DNA from: CAADGY01 sp900696665
Lineage (GTDB): Bacteria; Acidobacteriota; Terriglobia; Bryobacterales; Bryobacteraceae
Assembly: GCA_035063885.1 (NCBI GenBank)
Contig: JAPSFM010000149.1
Location: 1 to 10,982, forward strand
Reading direction: 5' to 3'
Length of the DNA: 10,982 bases
Below are positions 7,341-10,982 of this stretch, piece after piece. The position numbers and the translations under genes were made by a program. Each line of letters opens with the position of its first letter. Within the stretch, counting starts at the first letter, position 1. The notes under the pieces were generated by a model that worked only from the letters and a program-made list of their open reading frames with translations, ran no database searches and was not told where the DNA came from.

Positions 7341-7357
7341 CGCGGCACTGAGCCGCG
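7341..7357. repeat. GC-rich hairpin between barrel gene and Tat-protein gene
   Basis: CGCGGC (7341-7346) pairs with GCCGCG (7352-7357) around the five-base loop ACTGA. It lies in the 119-base gap downstream of the minus-strand barrel gene. There is no T-run after it, so it could slow or protect the 3' end of the barrel transcript but is not a classical terminator. Two copies of GGTCACCG flank it, near 7333 and 7381. Confidence 0.35.
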
Positions 7358-7407
7358 AGCGCAGCAAGCGGTACCGGATAGGTCACCGTCATTCCGATAG
7401 GAGTGCT

Positions 7408-7899
7408 TTACGGCATCAGGTCGCGAAAAGACAATCCAAAGCGAAGGCCCCACAAATGCAGCCTGTCGGAGTAGTGATCGCGGAACTCGACGCGCACCGC
7501 CACACTCGGTTGGAACCAATAGTTGAACCCGCCGCCGTAGTTCACCATGTTACGGGTTCCGCTCCGGAATGCGAGTGAATATCCGGCTGTCGCAAAGGGG
7601 TCCCACTTGTCGTCGCGCGACGGCAGGAAATGATAGGTCCCATTAAGCGATGCGATGCCTATAACCGAATCGATATAGTCGTTGGGCAGACCCCATGCGC
7701 CGGCTTCGAGGCCTAGAGCCACACCCCGTCTAAGGGCGATCTCACCGCCGCCACCCATGTGCAGTGAAAACCGCGTGTGGGCGCCGCTTGTAGCCCCCCC
7801 CGGTGCGACGAACCAGTAGCCGTGAGAGCGCTGCGCCGCCGCGGGAACAGCCATTCCGGCGACACACAAAACGGCCGCCGGCATCCATTTCCAATTCAT
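7408..7899 (-). CDS. Small outer-membrane beta-barrel protein
   Basis: A 163-residue protein. Residues 1-22 are a signal peptide (NWKW, hydrophobic AAVLCVAGMAV, cleavage after AAA before Q23). The mature part of about 140 residues is rich in Gly, aromatic residues and alternating strands, such as RFSLHMGGGGEIAL, VALGLEAGAWG, GIASLNGTYHFL, PFATAGYSLAF, YGGGFNYWF, VAVRVEFRDHYSD and LRFGLSFRD. This is what an eight-stranded OMP_b-brl/OmpA-N-type barrel looks like, and the VRVEFRDH strand is typical of small barrels of this kind. It has no peptidoglycan-binding domain and no clear enzyme site, so it is probably structural or a small pore. The last residue is not the usual Phe: the strand LRFGLSF is followed by RDLMP. 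A GGGAG sits five bases ahead of the ATG. It follows the dehydratase gene by 92 bases. Confidence 0.8.
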   Translation of the reverse strand: MNWKWMPAAVLCVAGMAVPAAAQRSHGYWFVAPGGATSGAHTRFSLHMGGGGEIALRRGVALGLEAGAWGLPNDYIDSVIGIASLNGTYHFLPSRDDKWDPFATAGYSLAFRSGTRNMVNYGGGFNYWFQPSVAVRVEFRDHYSDRLHLWGLRFGLSFRDLMP

Positions 7900-7904
7900 T
7901 CAAT

Positions 7905-7909
7905 CTCCC
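7905..7909 (-). promoter_or_regulatory. Shine-Dalgarno GGGAG of the barrel gene
   Basis: On the minus strand GGGAG ends five bases ahead of the ATG at 7899. It is the clearest ribosome site among the minus-strand genes in this part and fits a well-translated envelope protein. Confidence 0.7.
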
Positions 7910-7914
7910 GATGT

Positions 7915-7940
7915 GGACGCCCGCTTCCGCGTGCGGGTCC
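7915..7940. repeat. Bulged GC-rich hairpin in the leader of the barrel gene
   Basis: GGAC and CCGC (7915-7918, 7921-7924) pair with GCGG and GTCC (7933-7936, 7937-7940), giving eight base pairs with a two-base bulge and an eight-base loop. It lies between the dehydratase stop and the barrel Shine-Dalgarno. It may end or protect the dehydratase message or structure the barrel leader. No T-run follows. Confidence 0.35.
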
Positions 7941-7991
7941 GACAAAACACAAGACGCAGGTAGCGGCGGGAAAGTTGGCGTCCGCTGAAAT

Positions 7992-9170
7992 TTACCAGTC
8001 GAGTACCGCGCCGTCAGCCGCGCGCGCCGCCAGGGATTGAATCACCTCCTGTTCGAACGGATGCAGCCGTGCGGCGTCCTCATCCACCTCCACACCCAGT
8101 CCGGGGACATCCGATGGTAGCCAGTATCCATCTTTGCTCGTGAGCGAATGGCGCACGACGTCCCAGCGCCAGGGCACGTCTGTGAGCATGTCTTCCTGAA
8201 TCAGAAAATTCGGTGTGCTCAAGGCGAAATGCAGAGCGGCCGCATTCGCAACAGGCCCTAAGGGATTGTGCGGCGCCACTCCGACGTAATACGTTTCGGC
8301 GGCAGCGGCGATCTTCTTTGCCTCCCACAAGCCTCCGCAATGGCAGAGGTCAGGCTGGATGATGTGACAAGCCTGCTTTTCAAACAAGGTCCGGAACTCG
8401 AACCGGGTCACCAGCCGCTCTCCCGTGGCGATGGGCACCGGGCTTGAGCGCTTCACCTCCGCCATGGCGTCGACGTTTTCGGGCGGAACCGGCTCTTCGA
8501 CAAAGAACGGACGGTAGGGCGCCAGCACGCGGCAGAACTCGAGTGCGTTCGCCGGAAAATGCCTCCCGTGGCAGTCCACCATGATGTCGATATCAGCCCC
8601 CAGCGCGCGGCGGAGAGCTTCCATCCGGCTTTCCGCATGACGGTAGAGCGCGGCGCCATTCAGGCTTTCGGTTGGTGGGGTGAGGAGGACCTTGACCGCG
8701 GTGTAACCGCGCGCGGTGACTTCCAGCGCAAGATCCACCATGGCGGAAGCGTCCCCGGAATGCTGCGATTCGTAAACGGCCTTCATTTCTCCGCCGCCCA
8801 GGTGCGTATACATCCTTACCCGGTCGCGGACCGCCCCACCGAGCAGGCGATACACAGGCATTCCGGTAATCTTGCCGAGAATGTCCCAAAGCGCCTGCTC
8901 GATCCCTGAGATGGCCGACATGCCGATAACACCCGGCCGGAAAAACGATTGCCGGTACATCTTCTGGTAGAGATGCTCGATGCGCGCCGGGTCCTCACCG
9001 AGAATCATCGGCGCCAGGTCCTCGACGGCGCCCGCCACGCTGCGGGTCTTCCACTCGAGCGACGCCTCACCCCATCCCCAGAGGCCGTCCTGGTCCGTCT
9101 CCACCTTCACGAACACCCAATTGCGCATACGGGCGTTTACCACAACGGTTTTCACCTGCGTTATCTTCAT
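7992..9170 (-). CDS. dgoD: Enolase-superfamily sugar-acid dehydratase, galactonate dehydratase type
   Basis: A 392-residue protein from the ATG at 9170. The N-terminal capping domain starts MKITQVKT and has GWGEASLE (32-39). The barrel domain carries the metal ligands D199 (DCHGRH), E225 (EEPV) and E251 (TGERL), with H201, D274 (QPDLCHCGG), H301 (APHNPLGP) and E326. Their spacing equals that of E. coli D-galactonate dehydratase as I recall it (D183, H185, E209, E235, D258, H285, E310), and the ends PGLGVEVDE and LDW also resemble it. The family removes water from aldonic acids with Mg2+ and the H301-D274 dyad. The exact substrate is not proven; related acids are possible. No kinase, aldolase, transporter or regulator of galactonate use lies nearby. 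GAGG seven bases upstream supports this start over an in-frame extension to 9278 that would overlap the methyltransferase gene. Confidence 0.9.
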   Translation of the reverse strand: MKITQVKTVVVNARMRNWVFVKVETDQDGLWGWGEASLEWKTRSVAGAVEDLAPMILGEDPARIEHLYQKMYRQSFFRPGVIGMSAISGIEQALWDILGKITGMPVYRLLGGAVRDRVRMYTHLGGGEMKAVYESQHSGDASAMVDLALEVTARGYTAVKVLLTPPTESLNGAALYRHAESRMEALRRALGADIDIMVDCHGRHFPANALEFCRVLAPYRPFFVEEPVPPENVDAMAEVKRSSPVPIATGERLVTRFEFRTLFEKQACHIIQPDLCHCGGLWEAKKIAAAAETYYVGVAPHNPLGPVANAAALHFALSTPNFLIQEDMLTDVPWRWDVVRHSLTSKDGYWLPSDVPGLGVEVDEDAARLHPFEQEVIQSLAARAADGAVLDW

Positions 9171-9229
9171 CCGGGATCCTCGTAGCCACTGGCCGCGGCT
9201 GCTATTATGATGCACTGAACGGGAATTCC
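9171..9229. promoter_or_regulatory. 59-base divergent promoter region
   Basis: Between the dehydratase ATG and the methyltransferase GTG. The only AT-rich core is TATTATGAT at 9203-9211. On the plus strand TATTAT is a good -10, giving a leader of about 15 bases. Read on the minus strand, the same core gives CATAAT, a possible -10 for the dehydratase. No clear -35 is seen. GAGG (9181-9178, minus) is the dehydratase Shine-Dalgarno and GGGA (9221-9224, plus) the methyltransferase one. Confidence 0.4.
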
Positions 9230-10786
9230 GTGGATCACCCTTCCGAAACCACCTACGACGAAGTTGCGTACCCCACATTACCGCGGTTTCAGACCCATCC
9301 GGCGCACCTGCAAACCATGGCCTTTCTCAGCGGGCTGGAAAGTGCACCCCCCGGCCGCTGCCGTGTTCTGGAACTGGGTTGTGGCGACGGAGGCAACCTG
9401 CTTTCCATGGCGGTGTCCCTTCCGGAGAGCCGGTTTGTGGGAGTGGATCTGGCCGGTACGGCTATTAAACGCGGCAACTCGGCGGTGATGGCGCTGGAGC
9501 TTCCCAACATACGGCTGATGCAGGCGGATCTGCTGGACATCGATGCCTCTATTGGAGAGTTCGATTACATCATCGCGCATGGCCTCTATACATGGGTTCC
9601 CGATCCGGTGCGAGAGAAGCTGTTAGCTGTTTGCGCCTCTCAACTGGCGCCGGACGGAATTGCATTCGTCAGTTTCAATTCGTTCCCCGGCTGCTATTTG
9701 CGGCTGGCAGTGCGCGAGATGCTGTTGTTTCACATACAGCACATCGGGAACCGCCAACAGCGTCTCGCGGAAGCGCGATCTCTTCTAAGGACGTTGAGCA
9801 GCGCGCTGGTGGCCGACGCGCGCGGGGAGGCCATCCGCAAGGAAGTGGAAAGGCTGATCGATCTGGAGGATGGATACCTGTTTCACGACGATCTCGCGGA
9901 AGTATACCGCCCGGTTTACTTCCACGAATTCGCCGCGCAGGCGCAGCGGCGCGGGTTGCGGTATCTTTGCGATGCGCGGTACTGGCACATGGAGGAATCG
10001 GCTCTGACCGATGTCGCGGGCGCGCTCTCGGAGACGGCGGGCGAAGATCGCGATTTGCGCGCTCAATATGTCGATTTTTTCAAAGTGCGTCCGTTCCGGG
10101 AGGTGCTTCTGTGCAAGGGTGATCGGACGCCTGATTTCCGCGCGCTGTCCGCGCGATTCCAGCATCTCTTCGTTGCCTCGTCGTCGGCGCCCGTAGGCGA
10201 GCCCGATGCCGAAGACGGGTTGCGCTTTCAGATCACCGAAGGCCGAAGCCTGTCCACCAACCACCCGATCGCCAAGGCGGCGCTGGCCTACCTCGGCAGG
10301 GTTTGGCCGCGGTCGGTGCGGTTCCCGGACCTGCTCGATGAAATCCTGGCTCAGGATGTAGACGAAGAAACGAGACGGTCGTCCGGCGAAGCTTTGTCGA
10401 AGATGCTTCTGCGTCTCTCGGCAGTGCGCTTTGTACAAGCCCTGAAAGCGCCACCCCAGTTCGCTTCGCAGCTTTCAGAGCGCCCGGTCGCAAGCCCCCT
10501 GGTGCGATATCAGCTTTCGACCGGCAGCGACAAAGTCTCCAGTCTTCGCCACACCACGGTGGAGTTGAGCGACCCGCTATCGCGGCATACGCTACTGCTG
10601 CTCGATGGGACACACAACCGCGCGGATTTGCTGGAAGAACTCATTGCACTCGTAAAACTGGGTGTTGCGAAACTGGAAATCGGCAAGGAGCAGATCACCG
10701 GTCCGGCAAACGTGCCGGATCTTCTCGCGCGGAGCCTCGAAGGGAATCTCGATAAGCTGATGCGCCTCGGTCTGCTTTCCGCCTGA
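9230..10786 (+). CDS. SAM-dependent methyltransferase with regulatory domain (protein-lysine methyltransferase-like)
   Basis: A 518-residue protein. The N-terminal signature is TYDEVAYPTLPRFQTHP, typical of this family. The class I SAM fold follows: motif I VLELGCGDGGN (46-56), GVDLAGTAI with the acidic residue that binds the ribose, QADLLDID, FDYIIAHGLYTWV (about 111-123), and SFNSFPGCYLR (148-158), where others have a SYNTYPGW-like loop. The middle matches the MethyTransf_Reg domain (about 200-290: PVYFHEFAAQAQRRGLRYL, then AQYVDFFKVRPFREVLLC). The C-terminus has LLLLDGTHNRADLL (D459) and a helical end. Proteins of this build include rickettsial lysine methyltransferases acting on outer-membrane proteins, so a protein substrate is plausible but unproven. 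The start is GTG at 9230, since no in-frame ATG exists and GGGA lies just ahead. Confidence 0.87.
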   Translation: MDHPSETTYDEVAYPTLPRFQTHPAHLQTMAFLSGLESAPPGRCRVLELGCGDGGNLLSMAVSLPESRFVGVDLAGTAIKRGNSAVMALELPNIRLMQADLLDIDASIGEFDYIIAHGLYTWVPDPVREKLLAVCASQLAPDGIAFVSFNSFPGCYLRLAVREMLLFHIQHIGNRQQRLAEARSLLRTLSSALVADARGEAIRKEVERLIDLEDGYLFHDDLAEVYRPVYFHEFAAQAQRRGLRYLCDARYWHMEESALTDVAGALSETAGEDRDLRAQYVDFFKVRPFREVLLCKGDRTPDFRALSARFQHLFVASSSAPVGEPDAEDGLRFQITEGRSLSTNHPIAKAALAYLGRVWPRSVRFPDLLDEILAQDVDEETRRSSGEALSKMLLRLSAVRFVQALKAPPQFASQLSERPVASPLVRYQLSTGSDKVSSLRHTTVELSDPLSRHTLLLLDGTHNRADLLEELIALVKLGVAKLEIGKEQITGPANVPDLLARSLEGNLDKLMRLGLLSA

Positions 10787-10809
10787 GCGGGAGAGTAACC
10801 GCGCTCCAT

Positions 10810-10831
10810 CCGCTAGCCGGCCGCTAGCCGG
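10810..10831. repeat. Perfect 11-bp tandem repeat in a convergent gap
   Basis: CCGCTAGCCGG occurs twice, head to tail, at 10810-10820 and 10821-10831. The unit holds the palindrome GCTAGC, so the two copies can also fold into a six-pair stem with a five-base loop, or CCGGC can pair with GCCGG. It lies between the methyltransferase stop and the receiver stop, where a two-way terminator would be expected, but no T-run is present. Confidence 0.5.
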
Positions 10832-10835
10832 GCAA

Positions 10836-10982
10836 TTACACCCGCGCAAGCAGTTCCTGAAGTCTGGAGATGTCAACCGGTTTCGTGATGCAGGAGTTCA
10901 TTCCCGCCTCGAAACAGGCGGCGAGTTCGGCGGGAGTCGCGCCCGCTGTTACACCAATGATGGGGACTTCTCTGCCCGCCGT
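10836..10982 (-). CDS. Response regulator receiver domain, C-terminal 48 residues (5' end outside window)
   Basis: The minus-strand frame from the right edge ends at TAA (10838-10836). Its 48 residues are the last third of a receiver domain: strand VPIIGVTAG with the conserved switch Thr (T12 of the fragment), helix TPAELAACFEAGMNS, strand CITKP with the conserved Lys-cis-Pro pair (K34, P35), and final helix ISRLQELLARV. The protein stops right after the domain, so it is either a single-domain CheY-like regulator or, more likely from the ITKPVDISRLQELL wording, the C-terminal receiver of a hybrid histidine kinase. The phosphorylated Asp lies outside the window. No HTH or other output follows. 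Confidence 0.8.
   Translation of the reverse strand, partial: TAGREVPIIGVTAGATPAELAACFEAGMNSCITKPVDISRLQELLARV

Noticed and set aside
9171..9278. N-terminal extension of the dehydratase to 9278
   Set aside because: It would overlap the methyltransferase start, and the ATG at 9170 has a proper GAGG and matches the family N-terminus.
9785..10438. Minus-strand frame of 217 codons opposite the methyltransferase
   Set aside because: It lies fully antisense to a gene with clear domain motifs and has none of its own.
1..10982. CRISPR array, tRNA, rRNA, transposase, toxin-antitoxin or phage defence genes
   Set aside because: No regularly spaced repeats, cloverleaf sequence, DDE/integrase motif or small paired genes were seen on either strand.

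Overview
The window looks like chromosomal DNA of a moderately GC-rich, Gram-negative, soil-type bacterium, most probably an Acidobacteriota of the Solibacter/Bryobacter kind. This assignment is inference. It rests on the mix of families: a short outer-membrane barrel of the type common there, a Tat-exported protein with a Gfo/Idh-like layout, a secreted BNR-type propeller and a large methyltransferase with a regulatory domain. There is no marker gene, and no tRNA, rRNA, CRISPR array, transposase or phage gene was seen.

Layout. The left edge (1-904, minus) is most of a ThiO-like FAD amine oxidase that runs off the window. It is divergent from a class IV PLP aminotransferase (969-1841, plus). 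Then come about 770 bases (1842-2614) with no gene I can defend, getting AT-richer to the right. Next is a two-gene minus-strand unit: a GAF-domain protein (3735-4337) followed 13 bases later by a secreted BNR/Ycf48-like beta-propeller (2615-3721), whose start is set by an AGGAG and is probably a GTG. Divergent from this unit is an S41 C-terminal processing peptidase (4448-6058, plus) with signal peptide, PDZ domain and an intact Ser-Lys site.

Convergent with the peptidase is a minus-strand series: an enolase-superfamily sugar-acid dehydratase of the galactonate dehydratase type (7992-9170), a small outer-membrane barrel (7408-7899) and a Tat-signal protein resembling a Gfo/Idh oxidoreductase without the usual nucleotide-binding glycines (6068-7288). 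A 59-base divergent gap separates the dehydratase from a protein-lysine-methyltransferase-like enzyme (9230-10786, plus). The right edge (10836-10982, minus) is the C-terminal tail of a response-regulator receiver domain.

How the genes fit together. Most of the set acts at the envelope (propeller, Ctp protease, barrel, Tat protein), with a few metabolic enzymes between. No clear multi-gene novel system is visible. The most suggestive arrangement is the GAF sensor, secreted Ycf48-like propeller and Ctp protease sharing one divergent control region. In phototrophs, Ycf48 and CtpA act on the same substrate (precursor D1), so a general envelope assembly or processing module is a reasonable but unproven idea.
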